DNA of 64,000 nucleotides from Bog-756 sp963841885 (GTDB taxonomy: Bacteria; Actinomycetota; Acidimicrobiia; Acidimicrobiales; RAAP-2). Position numbers and translations under genes: made by a program. The notes beneath the pieces are model-generated. The model saw only the letters and a program-made list of their open reading frames with translations. It made no database searches and had not been told where the DNA came from. Positions 34,764-44,083 of the stretch are shown here, piece by piece. The stretch spans positions 205,155 to 269,154 of the forward strand of contig CAWJEK010000008.1 of NCBI GenBank assembly GCA_963841885.1. Direction: 5' to 3'. Each line of letters begins with the position of its first letter. Positions within the stretch are counted from its first letter, which is position 1.

Positions 34764-37079
34764 ATGGAGCCGAGTGGAGACGCACAGGTCGACCGGGTGG
34801 AGGTTTCGGAGGAGGGACTGCACCGGGCCCTCGGGCTGACCGACGCCGAACGTGACGAGGTGGAAGGCATCCTCGGACGGGCCCCCAACCACCTCGAACT
34901 GGCGCTGTTCGCCGTGATGTGGAGCGAGCACTGCTCCTACAAGTCGTCGCGGGTCCACCTGCGCCGGCTGCCCACCGAGGGACCGCACGTCCTCGTCGGA
35001 CCGGGAGAGAACGCCGGAGTCATCGACGCCGGTGACGGGATCGCCGTGGCCATCCGCATCGAATCCCACAACCATCCCTCGGCCATCGAGCCCTACCAGG
35101 GCGCGGCCACCGGGGTGGGGGGCATCCTGCGGGACATCTTCACCATGGGAGCCCGGCCGATCGCGGTGATGGACCCCCTCTTCTTCGGCGACCCGACGGA
35201 GGCCAGGCAGCAGTGGCTGATCGAAGGTGTCGTGGCGGGCATCTCCGGCTACGGCAATTCCGTGGGCGTCCCCACCATCGGCGGCGAGCTCACCTTCGAT
35301 CCGTGCTACTCCCAGAACCCTCTGGTCAACGTGCTCTGCCTGGGCGTGCTGCCCACGGAGCGCCTGGTGCTCGGCCAGGCGTCCGGCCCGGGCAACCTGG
35401 CCGTGCTGCTGGGGTCGTCGACCGGACGGGACGGGATCGGTGGGGTCAGCGTGCTCGCCTCGGCCGGGTTCGGCGGCGGCGACGAGGCGGAGGAGGCGGC
35501 CAAGCGGCCCAGTGTGCAGGTGGGGGACCCCTACGAGGAGAAGCGGCTGATCGAGGCGTGCCTCGAGCTGCTCGACGCCAAGCTCGTCGTGGGCATCCAG
35601 GACCTGGGGGGCGCCGGCCTGGTGTGCGCCACGAGCGAGACGGCCGCCCGGGGTGGGGTGGGCATGGACGTCGACGTGTCGGCCGTGCCCCGCCGCGAAC
35701 CGGGAATGGTGGACTACGAGGTCATGACGTCCGAGAGCCAGGAGCGGATGCTGGCCATCGTCACACCCGGGGACCTGGCCCGGGTGCAGGAGGTCTGTGC
35801 CAAGTGGGAGGTCCGGGCGGCTGTGGTCGGGCGCGTCACCGAGGCCCCTGACGGCGCCCCCGGTCGCCTGCGGATCCTCGACGGGTTCGACGGGGCCGTC
35901 CTGGGTGACGTGCCGGCCGTCGCCCTCAGCGAGGACGCCCCTCTGTACCGACGGCCGCTCGCCCGCCCGGCCGACCAGGACGCCCGTCTGGCCGACGACC
36001 CCGGCGCGCTACCGGGCCCCTCGGACTGCGGGCACGACCTCCTGGCCCTGCTGGCCGATCCCACGTGGGTCTACCGCCAGTACGACCACCAGCTCTTCCT
36101 CAACACCGTCGAAGGTCCCGGCGGTGACAGTGCGGTGCTCCGGCTGGCGGCCCCGGGACTTCCCGCCTCGGAGCGCGGGCTGGCGCTCACCACCGACTCC
36201 AACCCCACCTGGTGCGCCCTGGACCCGCGGGCCGGCACGGTGGCCACCGTGGCCGAGGCCGCTCTCAACCTGGCCTGCTCGGGAGCCACGCCGAAGGCCG
36301 TCGTCAACTGTCTCAACTTCGGCAATCCCGAGCACCCCGAAGTCATGTGGCAGCTGTCCGAAGCCGTCGACGGGATGTCCGAGGCCTGCCGGGCACTCGG
36401 GCTCCCGGTGATCGGGGGCAACGTCAGCCTGTACAACGAGAGCTTCGGTCGGGACATCGACCCGACACCGGTCATCGGCGCCCTCGGGCTCATCGAGCAC
36501 CTGGCCGCCCGCCCTCCCGGGGTGACGCTCGTCGAAGGTGGCACCCTGGTCCTGCTGGACGCCAGCGTGGGCAACTCGGACGTCCGGCACCGGCCGCCCT
36601 CGCTGGCGGGATCGCGCTGGGCCGTCCAGCTCCGCCACCACCGCAACGGCACGCTGCCCTCCATCGACCTCGCCGGGCACGCCCGACTGGTGGACTTCGT
36701 GGCCGGCCTGGTGGCCGAGGGGGTGGCCGGTAGAGGGACGCTGGTCCAGGGCATCCACGACGTATCGGGCGGCGGCCTCGGGGTCGCCCTGGCCGAACTG
36801 GCGGTCCGCTCGGGCGTCGGGGTGCAGGTCTCGGGAGTGGCCGACCACCACGAACTCTTCTCCGAGACGCCGTCGCGGGTCGTGGTGTGCACCACGGACC
36901 CGCACGCACTGCTCTCCCGGGCGGCCGACGCCGGAGTCGGGTTCCGGGTGCTCGGCTCGGCGACGGGTGGGCGCATCGTCATCGACGATCTGGTCGACCT
37001 CGACCTCGACGAGGCGGCGGCCGTCTGGCGGGGCCGGCTGCCCGACCTCCTGGATGACCTGGCCCCGGTCACGAACTGA
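34764..37079 (+). CDS. purL: FGAM synthase large subunit PurL (short type)
   Basis: The 771-residue protein is the small PurL that works with PurS and PurQ. It shows MWSEHCSYKSSR near 55, SHNHPSAIEPYQGAATGVGGILRD (substrate and ATP site), two related AIR-synthase-like halves and IGGNVSLYNES. It converts FGAR to FGAM with ATP and ammonia. The ATG at 34764 directly follows a leaderless-type promoter; upstream in-frame starts have no support. It has its own promoter although its partners purS and purQ lie upstream in another operon. Confidence 0.97.
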   Translation: MEPSGDAQVDRVEVSEEGLHRALGLTDAERDEVEGILGRAPNHLELALFAVMWSEHCSYKSSRVHLRRLPTEGPHVLVGPGENAGVIDAGDGIAVAIRIESHNHPSAIEPYQGAATGVGGILRDIFTMGARPIAVMDPLFFGDPTEARQQWLIEGVVAGISGYGNSVGVPTIGGELTFDPCYSQNPLVNVLCLGVLPTERLVLGQASGPGNLAVLLGSSTGRDGIGGVSVLASAGFGGGDEAEEAAKRPSVQVGDPYEEKRLIEACLELLDAKLVVGIQDLGGAGLVCATSETAARGGVGMDVDVSAVPRREPGMVDYEVMTSESQERMLAIVTPGDLARVQEVCAKWEVRAAVVGRVTEAPDGAPGRLRILDGFDGAVLGDVPAVALSEDAPLYRRPLARPADQDARLADDPGALPGPSDCGHDLLALLADPTWVYRQYDHQLFLNTVEGPGGDSAVLRLAAPGLPASERGLALTTDSNPTWCALDPRAGTVATVAEAALNLACSGATPKAVVNCLNFGNPEHPEVMWQLSEAVDGMSEACRALGLPVIGGNVSLYNESFGRDIDPTPVIGALGLIEHLAARPPGVTLVEGGTLVLLDASVGNSDVRHRPPSLAGSRWAVQLRHHRNGTLPSIDLAGHARLVDFVAGLVAEGVAGRGTLVQGIHDVSGGGLGVALAELAVRSGVGVQVSGVADHHELFSETPSRVVVCTTDPHALLSRAADAGVGFRVLGSATGGRIVIDDLVDLDLDEAAAVWRGRLPDLLDDLAPVTN

Positions 37080-37093
37080 CGCCCACGACAGGG

Positions 37094-37111
37094 CGACCGG
37101 CATGCCGGTCG
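37094..37111. terminator. Perfect 18-bp palindrome between convergent purL and PHP gene
   Basis: CGACCGGCATGCCGGTCG is self-complementary over its full length and sits in the 39-bp gap between the two converging stops. A short hairpin terminator for both is the likely role. Confidence 0.5.
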
Positions 37112-37118
37112 GCCGGGC

Positions 37119-37967
37119 TCAGCTCGCGGGCCGGGCCGCCTCGAGCCGGTCGATGACCCGGTCCGGCACCTTGAGGTCACCGGTGCCGGTCCCCACGTGC
37201 AGGTCGGGCTTGGTCACCCCGTGGAAGTCCGAGCCCCCGGTGGGGACGAGGTCGAACCGACGGGCGAGGTTGGCGAGATCGGTGCGGGTCCGGGGCGAGT
37301 AGCGGCCGTAGACGGCCTCGAGTCCCCCCAGCCCGGCCTCGGCCATGTCCGCCACGGTGGCCGCCAGCGCGTCGCCCTCCAGACCGATCGTCAGGGGGTG
37401 GGCGAGGACGGCCACGCCCCCCGAGTCGCGGGCCAGCCCGCACACGTCGGCGACGGAGAGCCGCCCCTTGGGCACGTAGGCGGCGCCACCGTTCGACAGG
37501 TAGCGGTCGAAGGCCTCCTCGACCGAGCCCACCGCGCCGACGTCCACCATGGCCTGGGCGAAGTGCGGGCGACCGACCCCCGCCTCGCTGCCGGCGTGGG
37601 CCGCCGCCTGGGCGAAGGTGACCGGTATGCCGAGCTCGCCCAACCGTTCCACCAGGGCCAGGTTGCGGGTCCGGCGGTCGTCACGCAGCCGGTCGAGCTC
37701 CAGTCCGAGCGGGCTCGCGGGGTCGTCGACGAAGTAGACGAGGACGTGCACTCCGCCGCCGGCGATGGGGACACAGGACACCTCGCAGCCCGGAACCAGT
37801 CGGATGCCCAGTTCGCCGGCCCGGGCCCGGGCCCGGGCCAGCCCGGCCAGTGAGTCGTGGTCGGTGAGCGCCAGCGCACTGCAGCCCACCTCGTGGGCCA
37901 GCTCCACGATCCGCTCGGGTGGCTCGCTCCCGTCCGATACCGTCGAGTGGGTATGGAGGTCGATCAC
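37119..37967 (-). CDS. PHP-domain phosphoesterase (YciV/RNase AM-like)
   Basis: The 282-residue protein starts VIDLHTHSTVSDGSEPPERIVELA, the metal-binding HxH of PHP enzymes, and continues with LTDHDSLAGLARA, LVPGCEVSC, VLAHP and SDFHG, all metal ligands of the trinuclear site. Relatives degrade RNA 5' ends or 3',5'-bisphosphonucleotides. The GTG start at 37967 places the HxH four residues in; longer frames reach back across the purF promoter without homology. It interrupts the purine genes on the opposite strand. Confidence 0.85.
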   Translation of the reverse strand: MIDLHTHSTVSDGSEPPERIVELAHEVGCSALALTDHDSLAGLARARARAGELGIRLVPGCEVSCVPIAGGGVHVLVYFVDDPASPLGLELDRLRDDRRTRNLALVERLGELGIPVTFAQAAAHAGSEAGVGRPHFAQAMVDVGAVGSVEEAFDRYLSNGGAAYVPKGRLSVADVCGLARDSGGVAVLAHPLTIGLEGDALAATVADMAEAGLGGLEAVYGRYSPRTRTDLANLARRFDLVPTGGSDFHGVTKPDLHVGTGTGDLKVPDRVIDRLEAARPAS

Positions 37968-38033
37968 CCCGGCGACGCTACCGGCCGGCCGGACGCCCCG
38001 GGTCCGGGTGGGCGGGGTCGGGGGAGGTGGCAC

Positions 38034-38039
38034 TAGAGT
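38034..38039 (+). promoter_or_regulatory. Probable -10 box upstream of purF
   Basis: TAGAGT precedes the GTG at 38047 by 7 nt. That GTG opens a 21-codon frame ending just before purF, so the purF transcript may begin with a small leader peptide. Confidence 0.35.
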
Positions 38040-38119
38040 GGTGCACGTGATCGGCGAGCCTGGGTGCACGACCTCGTCCGACCCGACCGACGACCCCCGG
38101 TGTGTGCGGTGACCAACCG

Positions 38120-39595
38120 ATGATGGAGGCCAAGGAAGCGTGTGGCGTCTTCGGGGTGTACGCCCCGGGGCGACCCGTCGCACACCTGACCTTCGACGGT
38201 CTCTACGCCCTCCAGCACCGCGGCCAGGAATCGGCCGGTATGGCCGTCAGTGACGGTGACCTCATCACGGTGATGAAGGACATGGGTCTCGTCACCACGG
38301 TGTTCGACGAGCGCAAGCTCTCCGGCCTGCGCGGTCACCTGGCCATCGGCCACACCCGCTACTCGACGGCCGGTTCGAGCGACTGGATCAACGCCCAGCC
38401 GGTCTTCCGGGGCGTCGGACGGGCCGGCTTCTGTCTGGCCCACAACGGCAATCTGACCAACACCGTGGCCCTGGCCGAGCAGGCGTCCATGCTCCCCGGC
38501 CTGGTGTCGTCGGACAGTGACCTGGTGGCCGAGCTGCTGGCCCGGGCCTTCCCACCCGACGGGCCCGACAGGACGCGCGCCGAGCACGCCGACGACTTCG
38601 AGGACGCCCTGATGCAGGTCCTCCCGGACGTGGAGGGAGCCTTCTCCTTCGTGCTGATGGATGCCGACCGCATCATCGGGGTGCGCGACCCGAACGGCTT
38701 CCGGCCACTGTGCCTCGGACGTCTCGACGCGACGGCCGAGTACGAGCAGGGCTGGGTGCTGGCGTCGGAGTCGCCGGCCCTGGACGTCATCGGCGCCACC
38801 TTCATCCGCGAACTCGAACCCGGGGAGATGGTGGTCATCGACGGCAAGGAGGTCCGCTCGGAGCACCCCTTCCCGGCCGCCCGCATCGACCCCAAGCTGT
38901 GCATCTTCGAGTTCGTGTACTTCGCCCGGCCCGACACCCGGCTCTACGGCAACGAGGTCCACGGGGCCCGCCGTCGGATGGGTCAGCTCCTGGCCGGACA
39001 GCGGCCGGTGGCGGCCGACCTGGTGATGGGCGTGCCCGACTCCGGGGTCCCGGCCGCCGAGGGCTACGCCTTCGCCTCGGGCATCCCCTACGGCCAGGGC
39101 CTCGTCAAGAACCGCTACATCGGCCGGACCTTCATCGCGCCGACCCAGGCCGAGCGGGCGAACGGGGTGCGCCGCAAGCTGAACCCGCTGCGCGAGAACA
39201 TCGCCGGCAAGCGGGTGGTCGTGGTCGACGACTCGATCGTCCGGGGCACCACCACCCGGGCCATGGTGAAGATGCTGCGCGAGGCCGGCGCCCTCGAGGT
39301 CCACCTGCGCATCTCCTCACCGCCGTTCCAGTGGCCCTGCTACTACGGCATCGACACCCCCGACCGGACCGAGCTGCTGGCCGCCGTCAAGTCCCTCGAC
39401 GAGATCGTCGAGTTCCTCGACGTGGACTCCCTCGAGTACCTGACCATCGATCACCTGGTCGAGGCCATCGACGCCCCGAACGCCGGGTTCTGCGACGCCT
39501 GCCTGACCGGTGTCTACCCGGTGCCGGTGGCCGTCCCGGTGGCCATCGCCGAACGGCCCGCCGTCCCGGCGGCCGCCGGCTCGACCGGGGCGTGA
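38120..39595 (+). CDS. purF: Amidophosphoribosyltransferase
   Basis: The 491-residue protein has a short propeptide (MMEAKEA) before the N-terminal nucleophile Cys of ACGVFGVYAPG, the glutaminase segment LQHRGQESAGMAV, and the PRPP-binding motif VVVVDDSIVRGTTT near 370. Cys residues in KLCIFEFVYF, FQWPCYYG and FCDACLTGVYP match the 4Fe-4S cluster ligands of the B. subtilis type. It makes phosphoribosylamine, the first committed purine step. An in-frame GTG at 38102 is possible, but the propeptide would then be long. The stop overlaps purM (GTGA). Confidence 0.96.
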   Translation: MMEAKEACGVFGVYAPGRPVAHLTFDGLYALQHRGQESAGMAVSDGDLITVMKDMGLVTTVFDERKLSGLRGHLAIGHTRYSTAGSSDWINAQPVFRGVGRAGFCLAHNGNLTNTVALAEQASMLPGLVSSDSDLVAELLARAFPPDGPDRTRAEHADDFEDALMQVLPDVEGAFSFVLMDADRIIGVRDPNGFRPLCLGRLDATAEYEQGWVLASESPALDVIGATFIRELEPGEMVVIDGKEVRSEHPFPAARIDPKLCIFEFVYFARPDTRLYGNEVHGARRRMGQLLAGQRPVAADLVMGVPDSGVPAAEGYAFASGIPYGQGLVKNRYIGRTFIAPTQAERANGVRRKLNPLRENIAGKRVVVVDDSIVRGTTTRAMVKMLREAGALEVHLRISSPPFQWPCYYGIDTPDRTELLAAVKSLDEIVEFLDVDSLEYLTIDHLVEAIDAPNAGFCDACLTGVYPVPVAVPVAIAERPAVPAAAGSTGA

Positions 39596-40665
39596 CGGAC
39601 CGGACCTCCGACGTCCCCGCCACCTATGCGGCGGCGGGCGTGGACATCGACGCCGGCGAGCGGGCTGTCGACCTGATCAAGCCGATGGTGGCCTCCACCC
39701 GCCGTCCCGAGGTGTTGGGCGGCCTGGGTGACTTCGGTGGGCTCTTCGCGCTCGACACCGCCCGCTACCGGCATCCGGTCCTGGTGTCGGGCACCGACGG
39801 GGTGGGCACCAAGGCCGCCGTGGCCCAGGCGGTCGGGCGGCTCGACACCGTCGGCATCGACCTGGTCGCCATGTGCGTGGACGACCTGGTCTGCCAAGGC
39901 GCGGAGCCCCTGTTCCTGCTCGACTACATCTCGACGGGCAGTGTCGATCCGACCCGCATGGCCGACCTCGTGTCCGGGGTGGCCGAGGGGTGCCGCCAGG
40001 TCGGTGCCACCCTGCTCGGGGGGGAGATGGCCGAACACGCCGGCATCATGGCGACCGACGAATTCGATCTCGTGGGCTTCGCCGTGGGCGTGGTCGAGCG
40101 GGACGAGATCCTCGGGCCGCACCGGGTGGCGCCCGGGGACGTGCTGCTGGGTCTGCCGTCGCCGGGGCTCCGGTCGAACGGTTACACCTTGGCCCGTCAC
40201 GTCCTGCTGGAGCGCGCGGGGCGCCGGTTCGACGATCCGGCATGGCCGGGTGCGGACGCCACCGTGGCCGACGAACTCCTCCGGCCGTCGGTGATCTACA
40301 CCCCGGCCGTGCGGGCCGCCATGGCCGCCGCCGAGGTGCACGCCGTCGCCCACGTGACCGGCGGCGGGTTCGCCGGCAACATCCCGCGGGTCCTGCCCGG
40401 AGGCACCCGGGCGGTGCTCGTCCGGGGGTCCTGGTCGATCCCGCCGATCTTCACCGAGATCCGGCGGCTCGGGATGGTGGACGACGACGAGATGTGCCGC
40501 GTCTTCAATCTCGGGCTGGGGATGGTGATGGTGGTGGCGTCCGACAGCGTGGAGGAGGCCACGACCGCGCTGTCCGGCGCGGGGGTCGATCCGGTGCCCG
40601 TCGGTTGGGTCGAGGAGGGCGAGCGGGGAGTCGAGCTGACCGGCCCGCCACTGTGGGAGAGCTGA
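39592..40665 (+). CDS. purM: AIR synthase (FGAM cyclo-ligase)
   Basis: This 357-residue protein has TYAAAGVDIDAGERAVDLIKP at the start, the ATP-site motif VSGTDGVGTKAAVAQ, the segments LDYISTG, LLGGEMAEHAG and GLPSPGLRSNGYTLAR, and HVTGGGFAGNIPRVLP. It closes the imidazole ring of FGAM to give AIR. The GTG start overlaps the purF stop by four bases, and pyrE follows four bases after its stop. Confidence 0.96.
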   Translation: MTDRTSDVPATYAAAGVDIDAGERAVDLIKPMVASTRRPEVLGGLGDFGGLFALDTARYRHPVLVSGTDGVGTKAAVAQAVGRLDTVGIDLVAMCVDDLVCQGAEPLFLLDYISTGSVDPTRMADLVSGVAEGCRQVGATLLGGEMAEHAGIMATDEFDLVGFAVGVVERDEILGPHRVAPGDVLLGLPSPGLRSNGYTLARHVLLERAGRRFDDPAWPGADATVADELLRPSVIYTPAVRAAMAAAEVHAVAHVTGGGFAGNIPRVLPGGTRAVLVRGSWSIPPIFTEIRRLGMVDDDEMCRVFNLGLGMVMVVASDSVEEATTALSGAGVDPVPVGWVEEGERGVELTGPPLWES

Positions 40666-40669
40666 GGGA

Positions 40670-41260
40670 ATGATGGACATCGGAACACCGAAGACCGACG
40701 CGCTGCCCGACACCCCGTTCGGGGCGCTGCGGGCCCATCTGCTGGAGCACTCCGTCAAGCGGGGGGACTTCACCCTCAAGTCGGGGCGGAAGTCGTCGTG
40801 GTTCATCGACTCCAAGCAGACGGTCTGCCGACCCGAGGCCATGGTGCTGGTGGCCGACGGGATCCTGTCGGTGGTGCCCGACGACGTCGACGCCATCGGT
40901 GGCCTGACCATGGGCGCCGACCCGGTCGCCTTCGTGACCGCCGGGGTGGCCGCCACCCGCGGCCGGGCGCTCAAGGCGTTCAGCGTGCGCAAGGAGGCGA
41001 AGGACCACGGGGCGGGCGGACGCATCGCCGGTGCCCTGGACCCCGGTGACCGGGTCGTCATCACCGAGGACACGGTGACCCGGGGCACGTCGCTGCTCGA
41101 GGCGGCCACCGCCGTCCGGGAGTTCGGCGCCGAGCCGGTGCTCCTGGTCGCCGTGGTCGACCGGGGCGGAACATGCAGGGCCATGGCGGCGGCCGAGGGA
41201 CTCGAATTCCGGGCGCTCCTCACGGCGCCCGACCTCGGGTTCGACTACGAGGGCGCCTGA
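40670..41260 (+). CDS. pyrE: Orotate phosphoribosyltransferase
   Basis: The 196-residue protein has FTLKSGRKSSWFIDSK, the orotate/PRPP site IGGLTMGADPVAF, the catalytic-loop segment SVRKEAKDHGAGGRIAG, and the PRPP motif VVITEDTVTRGTS. It converts orotate to OMP in pyrimidine synthesis. It is the last gene of purF-purM-pyrE, joining the purine and pyrimidine arms that both consume PRPP. Two adjacent ATG codons could serve; I give the first. Confidence 0.94.
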   Translation: MMDIGTPKTDALPDTPFGALRAHLLEHSVKRGDFTLKSGRKSSWFIDSKQTVCRPEAMVLVADGILSVVPDDVDAIGGLTMGADPVAFVTAGVAATRGRALKAFSVRKEAKDHGAGGRIAGALDPGDRVVITEDTVTRGTSLLEAATAVREFGAEPVLLVAVVDRGGTCRAMAAAEGLEFRALLTAPDLGFDYEGA

Positions 41261-41352
41261 CCGCTCCTTCCCGGGCCGCACCGGGCCGCGCCCTTGCGAC
41301 CATCCGCCCACCCGCCGTCCGGCCCACCGGCCCGAACGGGGTCGGTCGTCGG

Positions 41353-41358
41353 TAGCCT
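41353..41358 (+). promoter_or_regulatory. -10 box for leaderless aldehyde dehydrogenase transcript
   Basis: TAGCCT is followed by exactly 6 nt and the ATG at 41365. Confidence 0.55.
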
Positions 41359-41364
41359 GAACCC

Positions 41365-42882
41365 ATGGCCACCATCGAGCAGCTCCGCCACGAACCGGGC
41401 GGCGACGCCCCGACCTTCGACTCCCTCGACCCGGCGACCGGGTCGGTCGTCGGCACCTATCCGGTGGACGACGCCGTCACCGTGGCCGCCGCGGTGGACC
41501 GGGCGCGGGCCGCCTCCGTGTGGTGGCGCACCCTGGGGTTCACCGGCCGGGCGGTCCACCTCCGGCGGTTCAAGGCGGAGATAGCCCGCCGCATGGACGA
41601 GCTGGCCGACCTGGTCCACCGGGAGAACGGCAAGCCCCACGCCGACGCGGTGCTCGAGATCACCCTGGTGGTGGACCACCTCACCTGGGCGTCGGCCCAC
41701 GCCCGTCGGGAGCTCGGGCCGCGACGCGTCTTCCCCGGCCTGACGGCCCTCAACAACACGGCCACCGTCGAGTACCTGCCCCTGGGCGTCGTCGGCGTCA
41801 TCGGCCCGTGGAACTACCCCGTCTTCACGCCGATGGGCTCCATCGCCTACGCCCTGGCGGCGGGCAACGCGGTGGTCTTCAAGCCCAGTGAGTACACCCC
41901 GGGCATCGGTCGCTGGATGGTCGACGCCTGGGCCCGGGCCGTGCCCGAGGGGCGTGACGTGTTCACCCTCGTCACCGGCCTGGGTGACACCGGGGCGGCA
42001 CTGTGCCGCTCGGGGGTCGACAAGCTCGCGTTCACCGGGTCGGCCTCGACGGGCCGGAAGGTCATGGCCGCCTGCGCCGAGGGTCTCGTGCCGGTGCTCA
42101 TGGAGTGCGGTGGCAAGGACGCCCTGCTCGTCGACGACGACGCCGACCTCGAGGCCGCGGCCGACGCCGCCCTGTGGTGCGGCATGTCGAACGGGGGACA
42201 GACGTGCATCGGGACCGAGCGCGTCTACGTGGCCGACCGCGTCTACGACCGCTTCGTCGACCTCTTGGCCGGCAAGGCCCGGGACCTGGCCCCGGGCACC
42301 GCCGACGGTGCCTCCTGGGGGCCGCCCACCATGCCGTCCCAGGTCGAGACCGTCCGTCGTCACGTGAAGGACGCCCTGCAGCGGGGAGGGCGGGCCGTGG
42401 TCGGGGGCGAGGCGTCGGTGGCCGTGACCGGGATCGGACCGACGATCCTGGTGGACGTGCCCGAGGACTCGGACGCCGTGCGGGAGGAGACGTTCGGCCC
42501 GACCCTGACCGTCACGCGGGTGCGCGACATCGAAGAGGGGCTCACCCTGGCCAACGACTCCGCCTACGGACTGGGTGGTGCCGTCTTCACCGGTGACCGG
42601 CGCCGGGGGGTCGAGTTGGCCCGCCGGATGCGGTCGGGCATGACCTCGGTCAACTCGATCATGACCTTCGCCATGGTTCCGGGTCTCCCCTTCGGTGGGG
42701 TCGGCGAGTCGGGGTTCGGTCGCATCCACGGCGCCGACGGCCTACGCGAGTTCACCCGTTCGAAGGCGGTGACCGCCCAGCGCTTCGCCCTCCCGCTCAA
42801 CCTCACCAGCTTCGGCCGGCCGGCGCGGGCCACCGAGGTCGTGTCGAAGGTGTTCGGGATGGTCCACGGTCGCAGCCGCTGA
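41365..42882 (+). CDS. NAD(P)-dependent aldehyde dehydrogenase
   Basis: The 505-residue protein follows the ALDH pattern: Asn in GVIGPWNYPVFTPM, NAD-site VVFKPSEYTPGIG and FTGSASTGRKVM, the general base Glu in LMECGGKDALLV, and the nucleophile Cys in NGGQTCIGTERV. The C-terminal GLPFGGVGESGFGRIHG loop is present. The C-terminus ends with a basic hydrophobic helix, which could touch the membrane as in fatty-aldehyde dehydrogenases. The substrate is unknown. It is a single-gene, leaderless unit converging on an LLM oxidoreductase 9 bp away. Confidence 0.92.
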   Translation: MATIEQLRHEPGGDAPTFDSLDPATGSVVGTYPVDDAVTVAAAVDRARAASVWWRTLGFTGRAVHLRRFKAEIARRMDELADLVHRENGKPHADAVLEITLVVDHLTWASAHARRELGPRRVFPGLTALNNTATVEYLPLGVVGVIGPWNYPVFTPMGSIAYALAAGNAVVFKPSEYTPGIGRWMVDAWARAVPEGRDVFTLVTGLGDTGAALCRSGVDKLAFTGSASTGRKVMAACAEGLVPVLMECGGKDALLVDDDADLEAAADAALWCGMSNGGQTCIGTERVYVADRVYDRFVDLLAGKARDLAPGTADGASWGPPTMPSQVETVRRHVKDALQRGGRAVVGGEASVAVTGIGPTILVDVPEDSDAVREETFGPTLTVTRVRDIEEGLTLANDSAYGLGGAVFTGDRRRGVELARRMRSGMTSVNSIMTFAMVPGLPFGGVGESGFGRIHGADGLREFTRSKAVTAQRFALPLNLTSFGRPARATEVVSKVFGMVHGRSR

Positions 42883-42891
42883 TCGGCCCGG

Positions 42892-43953
42892 TCAGGCGGC
42901 CCGGTAGGCGGCGACGACGGGCGCGAGTTCGGACGGGGTGGCGCCGTGGAGGATGACACCGTCGCAGCCCAGGGCCAGCTGACCCCGCACCGTCGCCGCA
43001 CACCGCGCCGCCGTGCCGGTGGCGCTGGCGGCCAGCCACTCGTCGGGCAGCAGGGTGGCGATGTGCTCGAGCTGGTCGGTCGTGGCGTGCGAGTCGATGC
43101 CCCCGAGGAAGCCGGACACCACGGGATCGGCCCGGAAGCGGTCGAGCACGGCCGGGTCCCAGCCGTTGGTGGCCACGAGGAGATCGCCGTAACCCTGGAG
43201 GTACGTGGCCAGGCGCCCCACGGACTTCATCAGTGCCAGGTCCGGCGGGATGTGGTCGCCGATGGTGGCCAGGCACGACCAGACCTGGACGGCCCCGGGG
43301 TCCCGGCCCGCCCGTTCGGCGGCCTGTCGGACGGCGGCGACGCACCGCTGGGTGGTCTCCTCGGTGAAGAACGTGTGCAGGATGACCTGGTCGAAGCATC
43401 GACCGCCGAGGGCCAGGCTGTGGGGTCCGAAGGCCACCAGCCCGAGTGGCAGGTCCTCGTCGATGGCCGCCAGGTAGAGCACGGGCCACGACCCGGCCGG
43501 ACCCTCGTGGCCCACGATGAACTCACCGCGGAAGAGCCGCTTCATGATCCCTGCGAAGTCCTCGAGGGCGGCCGTCGTGATCCGGGGGATCCCGTAGGTG
43601 TCCTGGATGATCGGGATACCCCGCCCGAGGCCGAGCACGAAGCGGCCGCCGGTGAGGCTCTGCATCGATCGGGCCAGGCCCACGGTGATCATGGGGTGGC
43701 GGGTGTTGTGGTTGGTGGCCGCCGTGACGATCGTCAGGTCGTCGCTGACCGCACCGGCCGCTCCCGACAGGACGCCGATCTCCTTCTTGTCGAACCGCTC
43801 GGACAGGAACACCGAGCCGAACCCGAGTGCCTCCCCGGCGCGCACCTCGTCGACGAGGTCCCGGGTGCTGCCGGGCTGACCGGCCAGGCCGTAGAAGCCC
43901 AACTCGGTGAGGCGCCCGGCGGGTTCCGTGGGCGGCGGTGGTTCGGTGGGCAT
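42892..43953 (-). CDS. LLM-class F420-dependent oxidoreductase
   Basis: The 353-residue protein has the luciferase-like TIM-barrel pattern: LTELGFYGLAG, GFGSVFLSERF, TAATNHNTRHPMITVGLARSMQSLTGGRFVLGLGRG and a QVILHTFFTEE strand. Actinobacterial members of this size use cofactor F420 to reduce or oxidise lipids and other small molecules. The substrate is unknown. The ATG at 43953 has a GAGGAGAG site; the frame extends 18 codons further without family sequence. Confidence 0.85.
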   Translation of the reverse strand: MPTEPPPPTEPAGRLTELGFYGLAGQPGSTRDLVDEVRAGEALGFGSVFLSERFDKKEIGVLSGAAGAVSDDLTIVTAATNHNTRHPMITVGLARSMQSLTGGRFVLGLGRGIPIIQDTYGIPRITTAALEDFAGIMKRLFRGEFIVGHEGPAGSWPVLYLAAIDEDLPLGLVAFGPHSLALGGRCFDQVILHTFFTEETTQRCVAAVRQAAERAGRDPGAVQVWSCLATIGDHIPPDLALMKSVGRLATYLQGYGDLLVATNGWDPAVLDRFRADPVVSGFLGGIDSHATTDQLEHIATLLPDEWLAASATGTAARCAATVRGQLALGCDGVILHGATPSELAPVVAAYRAA

Positions 43954-44083
43954 GGGCTCTCCTCGTCGGTGGTGCCACGAAGGTAGCAAGCGGCGGGGAC
44001 GCGACACGGCGCCCCGGAGGGCGCCGTGTCGATGGTGAGCCTGTCCGGAACCGGCGGGACGGGGGAGCGTCCCCCGCGAGCGG

